From assembly GCA_949284985.1 (NCBI GenBank), contig CASDWY010000026.1, positions 1 to 38,258 of the forward strand: 38,258 bases of DNA, read 5' to 3'. The notes under the pieces are model-generated. The model was given only the letters and a program-made list of their open reading frames with translations, made no database searches and had not been told where the DNA came from. Position numbers and translations under genes: made by a program. This document shows, one piece after another, positions 31,918 to 38,258 of this stretch (position 1 is the first letter of the stretch; each line of letters opens with the position of its first letter). This DNA comes from an uncultured bacterium (GTDB lineage Bacteria; Cyanobacteriota; Vampirovibrionia; Gastranaerophilales; Gastranaerophilaceae).

Positions 31918-32850
31918 ATGAACGTAGTTGACTGTATAAAAAATACATTTAAAATAACAGTAAAAAATTTTATATTGGTGCAGCCACTAGTTTTGTTTTT
32001 TATTATTTTTATTTTTTTGATTGGTGGAATGTATGGCATGCGTGCCAGTAATAAAATTGTATTTTTATTTTTTTCTGTTGTTAGTTTGTTAATAGTAGCT
32101 GCGTTTATGGCTGGTTGGCTATATATGGCGAAAAAAACTATTGCCTTTGAATTTAACAAAGATATTCCGGAAGAAGAAAAAGCGTTAAAATCATTAGGTT
32201 TGATAAAACATTTTTTTGTTGGAGTGGGACAGTACTTTGTACCAATGATTTTGTTTGGAACAATCTATTTAGTATTTCAAAATTTAGTTATGTATTTTGC
32301 TTTAAAATTAGGACTTCAGGTTTTTTCGGGACTAGATTTTGATTTTACTAAGGCAAATCCCTTGGAAGTTTTGTTAGAACCTAGTTGTAATGCGCAGATT
32401 GCGAACTGTACGGCAACCAAAATAGCTTGGGCAGCGTGGTTATTATTTTTAATAATTGTTTTGCCGTTTTTTACAATGTGGTGGACTCCTGCACTGTTTT
32501 ATAGTGCTAAAAATCCTATTTTAGCAATAAAAAAAGGTATAATATTTTTATTTAAAAATTTTGCAGCCTCAGTTGGATTATATTTATTTCTTTCGATATT
32601 TTATAGTTTTAGTTTGTTGATAAATACTTTTGCACCTACATCAATTAACCTTGAAGATAACTTTATATTGGGTATAATTTTATTATTATTTGGAGTATTT
32701 TTTCTTTTTTATTACCCAACGTATTATGTTGTGTTAATATTTTTATATTATGGACAACATAGCGAACACTCGGCAAAAGATTATATCGATATCGGGGATG
32801 ACAGCGACAGGCAAAAGCTCGCTGGCAGTGACCCTGGCAAAGAAGATTAA
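31918..32850 (+). CDS. Unknown multi-spanning membrane protein
   Basis: 310 residues with about six hydrophobic segments: residues 20-38, 50-68, about 110-130, 165-190, 215-240 and 250-275. A loop with acidic and Cys residues (SCNAQIANCTATK) follows the third. The C-terminal ~35 residues (HSEHSAKDYIDIG, DRQKLAGSDPGKED) are polar, out of the membrane, and encoded by bases that overlap miaA in another frame. Length and topology resemble DUF4013/'glycerophosphoryl diester'-type membrane proteins only vaguely; I do not recognise the family. Starts after GAGGAG (31908-31913). Overlaps miaA by 101 bases. Confidence 0.7.
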   Translation: MNVVDCIKNTFKITVKNFILVQPLVLFFIIFIFLIGGMYGMRASNKIVFLFFSVVSLLIVAAFMAGWLYMAKKTIAFEFNKDIPEEEKALKSLGLIKHFFVGVGQYFVPMILFGTIYLVFQNLVMYFALKLGLQVFSGLDFDFTKANPLEVLLEPSCNAQIANCTATKIAWAAWLLFLIIVLPFFTMWWTPALFYSAKNPILAIKKGIIFLFKNFAASVGLYLFLSIFYSFSLLINTFAPTSINLEDNFILGIILLLFGVFFLFYYPTYYVVLIFLYYGQHSEHSAKDYIDIGDDSDRQKLAGSDPGKED

Positions 32851-33694
32851 TGGTGAGATAATATCTGCGGATTCTAGGCAGGTTTATCGTGGTTATAATA
32901 TAGCTACAGCTAAAATTACTCCAAAAGAAACGGATGGAGTAAAACACTATCTTATTGATATTTTAGACCCAAATGAGGAATTTTCGGCTGGAATATTTGT
33001 GAACTTGGCAAAAACTTGTATAAGTGAAATTGCACAAAAAGGTAAAATTCCTATTATTATAGGTGGAACAGGTCTGTATTTAAAAATGTTATTAGATGGA
33101 ATAGATATGCCTAAAAGTAAGCCGGATTACGAGTTAAGAAATGAGTTAGAAAATATTTTGAAAAAACAAGGAACAGTGGCTTTGTATAATATGCTTTGTC
33201 TTTTAGATGCTGAGTTTGCAGCTACAATTCATCCTAACGATACATATAAAATTATGCGCTCGATTGAAATATTGAAGCATTCCAATACTTCAATGTCAAA
33301 GGCACGTGGGTACAAAAATAAAGAATATGATGTTCTTAAGATAGCATTGGGTGCGTTAGATAGAGAAGTAATATATAGGCGAATTAATCAAAGAGTTGAT
33401 TTGATGTTTCAATTGGGCTTGGAAGCGGAAGCTCGAAGTTTTTATGATAGTAATCCTAACTTAAAATCATTTTTAAGCACAATCGGATATCAAGAGTTTG
33501 TACCATATTTTAAAGGTGAGTGCCGGATAGAGGAAGTTGTGGAAAAAATTAAACGTAATACTAGAAGGTATGCAAAACGGCAATTAACTTGGTTTAAAGC
33601 TCAAAAAGATATTCATTGGTTTAACATAGACGAACTTAGCCCAGAAATAATTGAGCTTAAAGTTTTAGAGTTATGTAATCAATTTATATTTTAG
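32750..33694 (+). CDS. miaA: tRNA dimethylallyltransferase
   Basis: 314 residues. MiaA signature motifs: P-loop GMTATGKS (16-23), IISADSRQVYRGYNIATAK, TDGVKHYLIDILDPNEEFSAG, IIIGGTGLYLKMLLDG and TRRYAKRQLTWFK. It adds a prenyl group to A37 of tRNAs reading UNN codons. The first 33 codons, including the P-loop, overlap the 3' end of the preceding gene in a different frame. No clear ribosome site precedes the ATG, so translation may depend on coupling. Ends with a four-base overlap with the convergent MFS gene. Confidence 0.93.
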   Translation: MDNIANTRQKIISISGMTATGKSSLAVTLAKKINGEIISADSRQVYRGYNIATAKITPKETDGVKHYLIDILDPNEEFSAGIFVNLAKTCISEIAQKGKIPIIIGGTGLYLKMLLDGIDMPKSKPDYELRNELENILKKQGTVALYNMLCLLDAEFAATIHPNDTYKIMRSIEILKHSNTSMSKARGYKNKEYDVLKIALGALDREVIYRRINQRVDLMFQLGLEAEARSFYDSNPNLKSFLSTIGYQEFVPYFKGECRIEEVVEKIKRNTRRYAKRQLTWFKAQKDIHWFNIDELSPEIIELKVLELCNQFIF

Positions 33695-35070
33695 TGTTCT
33701 GTTTTTTCAGAAATGAACAGCGCAGAAGCCGCAGCAATAAGAATGAGAACTCCTCCAATAAGGAAAGAATATTCCCAATGGTGGTTTGTAAGTCCGTTAT
33801 CCAAGTTAATAACGCATTTGTCTATAAAATTAGCCATAACCGTACAAACTAAGATTTGTGGACCTGCAATGAAGATATTAAAAATACCCATAATTGCACC
33901 TTCTGAGCCGGGTTTTATATGTTCAGATAGCATAGCAAAAGGCAATGCCAAAATACTTGCCCAACCAATACCTGCAATTGCAATAAAGAAAAGTACTTCT
34001 GTTTTTTCAGTAGTTGCTGCTAAGCCAAAGAAAGTCAATGCCATAATTACAAGAGCAACGATATGTACTTTTTTGTTTCCAAACTTTGAAGATAAAACTC
34101 CTATTGGAATAGAAATTAGGAAACAAATTAAGTTGAAAATAGCAAAACCAACAGAAGCATAGTTTGTAGCATCAATGGTGGCTTGGGAATAAACTGCTTT
34201 TTCTATTTCAGTCATAGAAGTTGTATTTGGTACGCCAAATACGTTGTGTACAGCAAATTGTGTAAAAAATATCATTAAGCTCATTACACCAAGCCAAGTG
34301 AAAAATTGCATAATGCATATTTTAAAAACATCAGGAGAGGCATTAAAAAATTCTTTTAAATTGTCTATGAAGGACGGACGTTTTTCTTGTGACTGTATTT
34401 CAGATGTATTAAATTTACGTTCTTTTGTTGTTATACAAGTCCAAATCATAGCGAGAGAAAAGGCTAGGGCCGCCATAATAAATTGAGCATTAATTGACAT
34501 TTGATAATCAAAAGCAAAATTTAAAAATGGAGCAGTTCCCGCCGCAATTACAGAGCCCAGACCAATGGCAAAGCTTAGATAAGAATTTGCAATAGCATGT
34601 TGCTCAGCCGGAACATTGTCTGGAATAAGTGCACGATAAGGACCTTGAGCGGCATTAACACAGGCATCTATAACCCATATCATAATAGCAGCTATTAAAA
34701 GCCCTGTATATGATGGTAAATTTGTGTTTAATAGATTGGATAAATTTTCTGCTATATTTCCGCTTTGAGGAAATAACCACAGAGCAACTGCGGCAAGCAA
34801 TGCGCCAAATAACAAATAAGGTCTTCTTCGTCCGAAGCGAGTTTCAGTAGTATCGGACATGGCACCTATTATAGGTTGTACCAGCATTCCTGTTACCGGG
34901 CCGGCAAGCCAAATTAAGCCAAATAATAAAGGATCTGCACCCAATCCCTCTGTTACAGGTCCGGAAAGAATTATTCTCATTTGCCAGGCAAATTGTAACC
35001 CAAAAAAACCCAAGCAAAAGTTTAATAGTTGTGTTGTGGTAAACTTTTTCATTTCTTGTTGCTTTTCCAT
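33691..35070 (-). CDS. MFS transporter of the GPH/sucrose-symporter type
   Basis: 459 residues, about twelve hydrophobic helices. Diagnostic motif GAMSDTTETRFGRRRPYLL (69-87) matches the loop 2-3 sequence of SUT/SLC45-type sugar:proton symporters; the cytoplasmic loop between helices 6 and 7 is KERKFNTSEIQSQEKRPSFIDN. N-terminal FGLQFAWQMRIILSGPVTEGLG is also like this family. Substrate likely a disaccharide or sugar, not readable. GGAG lies 7 bases before ATG. Ends within 4 bases of miaA; divergent from the second glycosyltransferase. Confidence 0.85.
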   Translation of the reverse strand: MEKQQEMKKFTTTQLLNFCLGFFGLQFAWQMRIILSGPVTEGLGADPLLFGLIWLAGPVTGMLVQPIIGAMSDTTETRFGRRRPYLLFGALLAAVALWLFPQSGNIAENLSNLLNTNLPSYTGLLIAAIMIWVIDACVNAAQGPYRALIPDNVPAEQHAIANSYLSFAIGLGSVIAAGTAPFLNFAFDYQMSINAQFIMAALAFSLAMIWTCITTKERKFNTSEIQSQEKRPSFIDNLKEFFNASPDVFKICIMQFFTWLGVMSLMIFFTQFAVHNVFGVPNTTSMTEIEKAVYSQATIDATNYASVGFAIFNLICFLISIPIGVLSSKFGNKKVHIVALVIMALTFFGLAATTEKTEVLFFIAIAGIGWASILALPFAMLSEHIKPGSEGAIMGIFNIFIAGPQILVCTVMANFIDKCVINLDNGLTNHHWEYSFLIGGVLILIAAASALFISEKTEH

Positions 35071-35113
35071 TAGCCATCTCCAAAATCTTTTTTTATTTTA
35101 GCACAAGTTATAG

Positions 35114-35119
35114 TATAAT
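35114..35119 (+). promoter_or_regulatory. -10 element immediately upstream of the 35127 gene
   Basis: TATAAT at 35114-35119. Transcription would start around 35125-35128, at the start codon itself, suggesting a leaderless mRNA. The -35 is poor. Confidence 0.5.
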
Positions 35120-35126
35120 ATAAATT

Positions 35127-35924
35127 ATGTTAAATGGGAAGAAAATAGTTGTAATATTGCCTGCATATAACGCAGAAAAAACTCTAGCACATACATATAG
35201 TGAGATTTGTTTTTCCATGGTGGACGAAGTTATCTTAACTGATGATTATTCACGAGACAAAACAAAAGATATAGCTAAAGAGTTAAATATTACAACGATT
35301 GTGCATAAAAAAAATAAAGGCTATGGAGGTAATCAAAAATCTTGTTATAAAGCAGCGCTTAGAAGTGGAGCAGATATAGTTATCATGCTGCATCCTGATT
35401 ATCAATATAGTCCTAAGCTGGTACCGGCGATTGCAGCAATGATGGCTTATGGGCAATACGATGCTGTTATTGCTTCTAGGATGTTGTCGAATTCTGCTTT
35501 AAGGGGTGGAATGCCATTGTATAAATTTTTTGCTAATAAAATTTTAACTTGGTTTCAAAATTTTATGTTGGGAGAGAACCTTTCGGAATATCATACTGGT
35601 TTTAGGGGCTTTACGCGTGAAGTTCTTGAGACGCTTCCATTGGAAGATTGTGATGATGATTTTATTTTCGATAACGAAATGTTGTCGTTAATTTTTTATT
35701 ATAATTTTAAAGTTGGAGAGGTCTCTTGTCCTACAAAGTATTTTCCTGAGGCTTCATCTATAAATTTTGTACGCAGCTTAAAATATGGGATTGGCGTTTT
35801 AAAAATAAGTTGTTTGTATGTGCTTGCAAGTTTAGGATTTTATAAATCGAAAATTTTTTCTAAAAGCGCAAAAAAGCTTGATATGGATGAAGAGTTGAAT
35901 TATTACTACATACGCAGAGATTAA
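35127..35924 (+). CDS. GT2 glycosyltransferase, DPM1-like
   Basis: 265 residues. Motifs: VVILPAYNAEKTL, VILTDDYSRDKTKDIA, NKGYGGNQKSCYKAAL, and the DXD-like VIMLHPDYQYSP; followed by ASRML, FMLGENLSEYHTGFRGFTREV. The C-terminal LKYGIGVLKISCLYVLASLGF may be an amphipathic or membrane-touching helix. It likely glycosylates a polyprenyl phosphate or lipid at the inner-membrane face. No ribosome site is visible before ATG; the TATAAT ends 7 bases upstream. Overlaps recF (convergent) by four bases. Different from the GT2 at 16287, with a HPD rather than DAD motif. Confidence 0.85.
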   Translation: MLNGKKIVVILPAYNAEKTLAHTYSEICFSMVDEVILTDDYSRDKTKDIAKELNITTIVHKKNKGYGGNQKSCYKAALRSGADIVIMLHPDYQYSPKLVPAIAAMMAYGQYDAVIASRMLSNSALRGGMPLYKFFANKILTWFQNFMLGENLSEYHTGFRGFTREVLETLPLEDCDDDFIFDNEMLSLIFYYNFKVGEVSCPTKYFPEASSINFVRSLKYGIGVLKISCLYVLASLGFYKSKIFSKSAKKLDMDEELNYYYIRRD

Positions 35925-37051
35925 GAAATTAATTTTCCGTTTTGGATTTTAACTATGTCTACTTTTTTCAAATAGTCTTCTTTAAATTGAAGAGTGTCTA
36001 CAGAAGTAATAATTGTTTGGATTTCTGTACCGATTGCATCCAGAAGATAACCTTGTCTAATATCATCAAGTTCGGCAAGAACGTCGTCTAACAGGAGTAT
36101 AGGTTTATCTTTAATTTTTTCTTCTAATAGGATTAATTCGGATAACTTTAGTGAAAGAACAATGGTTCTTTGTTGACCTTGGGATGCAAATTTTTTGGCT
36201 TGGATATTATTAATAAAGAAAGAAATATCATCTCTATGCGGACCAACGAGAGATGTTGCTCGAATGATTTCTTCATTTTTACGTTGCGCTAATCGAGATT
36301 CAAAAATTTTGGATATTGTTTCTGCGTCCGGTATTTCATCATTTAAAATATCAAAATCATCAAGTACTTTTGAGTTGTAAGTTATTGTTAAAAGTTCATC
36401 CGAGGCTATTTCTGAATGTTTTACTTGTGCTATCATAAGGAGTTCTTTGAGGAATTTTAAGCGTAAGTATATTATGTTACTACCTGCTATAGCACATTGG
36501 AGGTTTAATATGTCTAGGAGTTCTGTATTTGTGTTCAGGTTACCTTTAATTTCTTTTAGGAAATTATTTTTTTGTGTTTTTATCTTGTTAAATTTTTGCA
36601 ATCTGTCAAGGTAAGCGGGATAAATTTGGGAAATGGCTAAATCTAGCCAAGCTCTTCTATCATCAGGTGTACCTCTGAGTAGAAGCAAGTCTGAAACACT
36701 GAAACTAACAACATTCAAGTATCTTATAAATTCTGAGGATTTTGTTTTTTTAATTCCGTTTATTTTTAAAGTTTTTCTTTTGGGAGGGTTTATTATTATG
36801 TCCAGATTAAACATATTTAGGTCTTTTTTTAGTAAACCTGTTATTGTTGCAAAATCTTTTCCCCACAAAATTATTTCATTGTCTGTAGAGGCTCTTAAGG
36901 AATTGAGTGAAGATAAAAACTGTATAGATTCTAATAGGTTAGTTTTTCCCTGAGCGTTTTTTCCTGTTATAAGCGTTATGTTTGACTTAAAATTGATGTT
37001 TAAGTCAGAATAGTTTCTATAATTTTTTAATTCCAGCTTTTCTAAAAACAC
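35921..37051 (-). CDS. recF: DNA replication and repair protein RecF
   Basis: 376 residues, typical length. N-terminal ELKNYRNYSDLNINF, Walker A GKNAQGKTN (30-38), FSVSDLLLLRGTPDDRRAWLD, the ABC signature region FASQGQQRTIVLSLKLSELILLEE, and Walker B ILLLDDVLAELDD. RecF loads RecA at gaps with RecO and RecR. In many bacteria it lies beside dnaN and dnaA; here it does not. It is followed convergently by the GT2 gene. No operon partner is evident. Confidence 0.95.
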   Translation of the reverse strand: MFLEKLELKNYRNYSDLNINFKSNITLITGKNAQGKTNLLESIQFLSSLNSLRASTDNEIILWGKDFATITGLLKKDLNMFNLDIIINPPKRKTLKINGIKKTKSSEFIRYLNVVSFSVSDLLLLRGTPDDRRAWLDLAISQIYPAYLDRLQKFNKIKTQKNNFLKEIKGNLNTNTELLDILNLQCAIAGSNIIYLRLKFLKELLMIAQVKHSEIASDELLTITYNSKVLDDFDILNDEIPDAETISKIFESRLAQRKNEEIIRATSLVGPHRDDISFFINNIQAKKFASQGQQRTIVLSLKLSELILLEEKIKDKPILLLDDVLAELDDIRQGYLLDAIGTEIQTIITSVDTLQFKEDYLKKVDIVKIQNGKLIS

Positions 37052-37092
37052 TTTTCCTCCAATATTAGTATAGCAGAATGAAAGCTGGAATA

Positions 37093-37479
37093 TTATTTTT
37101 TAACAATACTTTGCCAAATTTTTTGTATATCTTCTTTGAATTTTGGAGGTTGAGTTTTAGGAGTTTTGCATAAATTTTTTATCCCCCAAATAGAGTGCCT
37201 GTAGCGGAAACCTACTGCTATGGTTATTAATGTTAAAATTAATTTTGTTAAATCTGAGATATTTTTTTGCAAATTAGGATATTTTTCAGAGAGTTTTAAT
37301 CGTTGATGGTGGTTGATGGATTTTAAAAATGATTTGTAATAATCTTCACCAAGTTGGAGTTCGTCATGTAATGAATATTGATATACAGCAGGTGAGTTTA
37401 CCACCCCAATAGGTGTTACTTTAAATTTCAAATGAGGATTGATAACAGGCATCTTGCTGTCAGATGGTGAGATAGACAT
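37093..37479 (-). CDS. Small unknown protein with one hydrophobic segment
   Basis: 128 residues, not recognised. One hydrophobic segment near residues 79-91 (LTKLILTLITIAVGF) separates a polar N-terminal half (HDELQLGEDYYKSFLKSINHH) from a basic C-terminal tail (KTPKTQPPKFKEDIQKIWQ). Without a signal peptide, it could be a single-pass inner-membrane protein. GGAGG precedes ATG. Starts with MSISPSDS, in the style of other small proteins here. Confidence 0.65.
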   Translation of the reverse strand: MSISPSDSKMPVINPHLKFKVTPIGVVNSPAVYQYSLHDELQLGEDYYKSFLKSINHHQRLKLSEKYPNLQKNISDLTKLILTLITIAVGFRYRHSIWGIKNLCKTPKTQPPKFKEDIQKIWQSIVKK

Positions 37480-37570
37480 AGAACCTCCGTTGAATAGAAT
37501 AAAACAAAAAATAAAAAAAATTGCGCAACAGCAGTTTGAGGTTCAATTTTATAAACAATTTGTTACAAAG

Positions 37571-38258
37571 CTAATAATTCATCGCATCTTCTTCTAACAC
37601 CCGTCCTGCGCAGTATTCTGCTCCATATTCTCCTTTGTTAACATTTTCAGTCGTGCAGTAGTTGTTATTTCTCCAGTAGTATCCTTCACCATGTACATCA
37701 GCAGATAATTTTGAGCCCCAAGGAACAACAGTTCCTTGAGGGATGTTATAGCGACTTTCTTCGTATTCGTTTGTAATGTCGAAATAAAATTGATCTCTTC
37801 CATATTTATTTGGACCTTTAAAGCTATTTATGTCTATAAGAAAACGGTCTGAAGCATAAGTAAACCATATCATCCCATCGTTAGAAATAAATAGGGCAGA
37901 GATAGTTGTGTTGTTGGTTGCGGAATATAAATTGTTTGTTGCATTAACGCATTCTGAATCAGTTGAGCCCCTGTAACACAATTTATTAATTTTAAACTGT
38001 TTAGAGAGAAGATATAACTGTTTCTTGCCTATATTTCCATTAAACTCCTGCCCATCAATGTTTTTAATGTCATTCCACCCTGCGCAATCATAATCCCCGG
38101 GCGAGCAGCCTTGAGTGATAGGAATCATCTTCATAGCATTTTGAAGTTGAGAGTAGGCTTTTTTAAGCCCAACAACATAGGTATGTTTTTGGTAGCTAGA
38201 GATTAAATTAGGAATGGTTAAAGCAGCAATAACGCCAATAATAGTGAGAGTAATCAAA
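37571..38258 (-). CDS. Pseudopilin-like protein, 5' end outside window
   Basis: Runs off the right edge; at least 228 residues visible. The visible start reads LITLTIIGVIAALTIPNLIS, the middle of an FTLAEVLITL-type class III leader and helix, so the true start lies outside and the internal TTG is not it. Shares with the 23308 protein: YVVGLKKAYSQLQNAM, GCSPGDYDCAG, INSFKGPNKYGRDQF and the end EYCAGRVLEEDAMNY. It is a paralogue in a filament or secretion pseudopilin family. Ends in TAG. Confidence 0.87.
   Translation of the reverse strand, partial: LITLTIIGVIAALTIPNLISSYQKHTYVVGLKKAYSQLQNAMKMIPITQGCSPGDYDCAGWNDIKNIDGQEFNGNIGKKQLYLLSKQFKINKLCYRGSTDSECVNATNNLYSATNNTTISALFISNDGMIWFTYASDRFLIDINSFKGPNKYGRDQFYFDITNEYEESRYNIPQGTVVPWGSKLSADVHGEGYYWRNNNYCTTENVNKGEYGAEYCAGRVLEEDAMNY

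Noticed and set aside
1-38258. TGA read as tryptophan or glycine
   Set aside because: Conserved genes are complete using code 11 with TGG tryptophans; TGA is simply not used as a stop here.
1-38258. CRISPR array, tRNA or insertion sequence
   Set aside because: I found no regular spaced repeats, no cloverleaf with GGTTCGAATCC-type arm in the gaps, and no transposase.

Overview
The window is AT-rich (visibly around one third G+C), densely coded, and reads cleanly with the standard bacterial code. I recognise 41 protein genes and no rRNA, tRNA, CRISPR array, IS element or prophage. An outer-membrane autotransporter, an OmpH/Skp chaperone and an adenylate kinase with a zinc-type LID point to a bacterium with an outer membrane. 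The large pseudopilin-like proteins with an FTLAEVLITL-type class III leader and a cysteine-bearing C-terminus, together with the low G+C, suggest an uncultured gut lineage. My best guess is Gastranaerophilales (Vampirovibrionia/'Melainabacteria', non-photosynthetic relatives of Cyanobacteria). That placement is inference from recognition, not a computed result.

Layout. 1-3.3 kb: 3' part of an autotransporter gene followed by ompH/skp. 3.5-5.9 kb: two exported or membrane-anchored unknowns, then a convergent ROK-like sugar kinase. 6-8.9 kb: a 10TM heavy-metal/manganese exporter, a YvlD-type membrane protein, and an nfeD-band7 pair with a good promoter and a terminator. 8.9-11.5 kb (minus): a large EF-hand protein and a short hibernation-promoting factor. 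11.6-16.2 kb (minus): a signalling cluster of GAF/HD-GYP, TPR protein, LuxR-type response regulator and pentapeptide-repeat protein. 16.3-18.8 kb: a glycosyltransferase and ATP-type PEP carboxykinase. 18.9-23 kb: an operon of hybrid-like histidine kinase, single-domain response regulator, degenerate PilB/GspE ATPase and a small unknown protein. 23-24 kb: an XRE regulator divergent from a pseudopilin gene, with a 17-bp palindrome between them. 24.1-30.6 kb: core genes nusB, ftsY, rpsE, rpmD, rplO, secY, adk and map, with a terminator and one small minus-strand gene between secY and adk. 30.7-37 kb: a VirB10-like exported protein, cinA-type amidase, membrane protein, miaA, an MFS transporter, a second glycosyltransferase and recF. 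37.1-38.3 kb (minus): a small unknown and a second pseudopilin running off the window edge.

The most unusual material is the kinase/regulator/PilB-like operon at 18.9-23 kb. The ATPase keeps the MshEN-like N-domain and a Walker A but has lost the Asp-box, Walker B and His-box residues and the zinc cysteines of pilus motors, so it looks like a pilus motor turned into a signalling component. The kinase has a pseudo-receiver in front and what looks like a broken GGDEF fold behind. With the nearby HD-GYP operon this suggests a local cyclic-dinucleotide or PilB-derived signalling theme.

Other global oddities: none of the 41 genes ends in TGA (31 TAA, 10 TAG), three convergent pairs overlap by the same four-base TTAR stop, the spc ribosomal operon starts at rpsE behind ftsY, and a long nested hairpin ending in a T-run lies between ftsY and rpsE.
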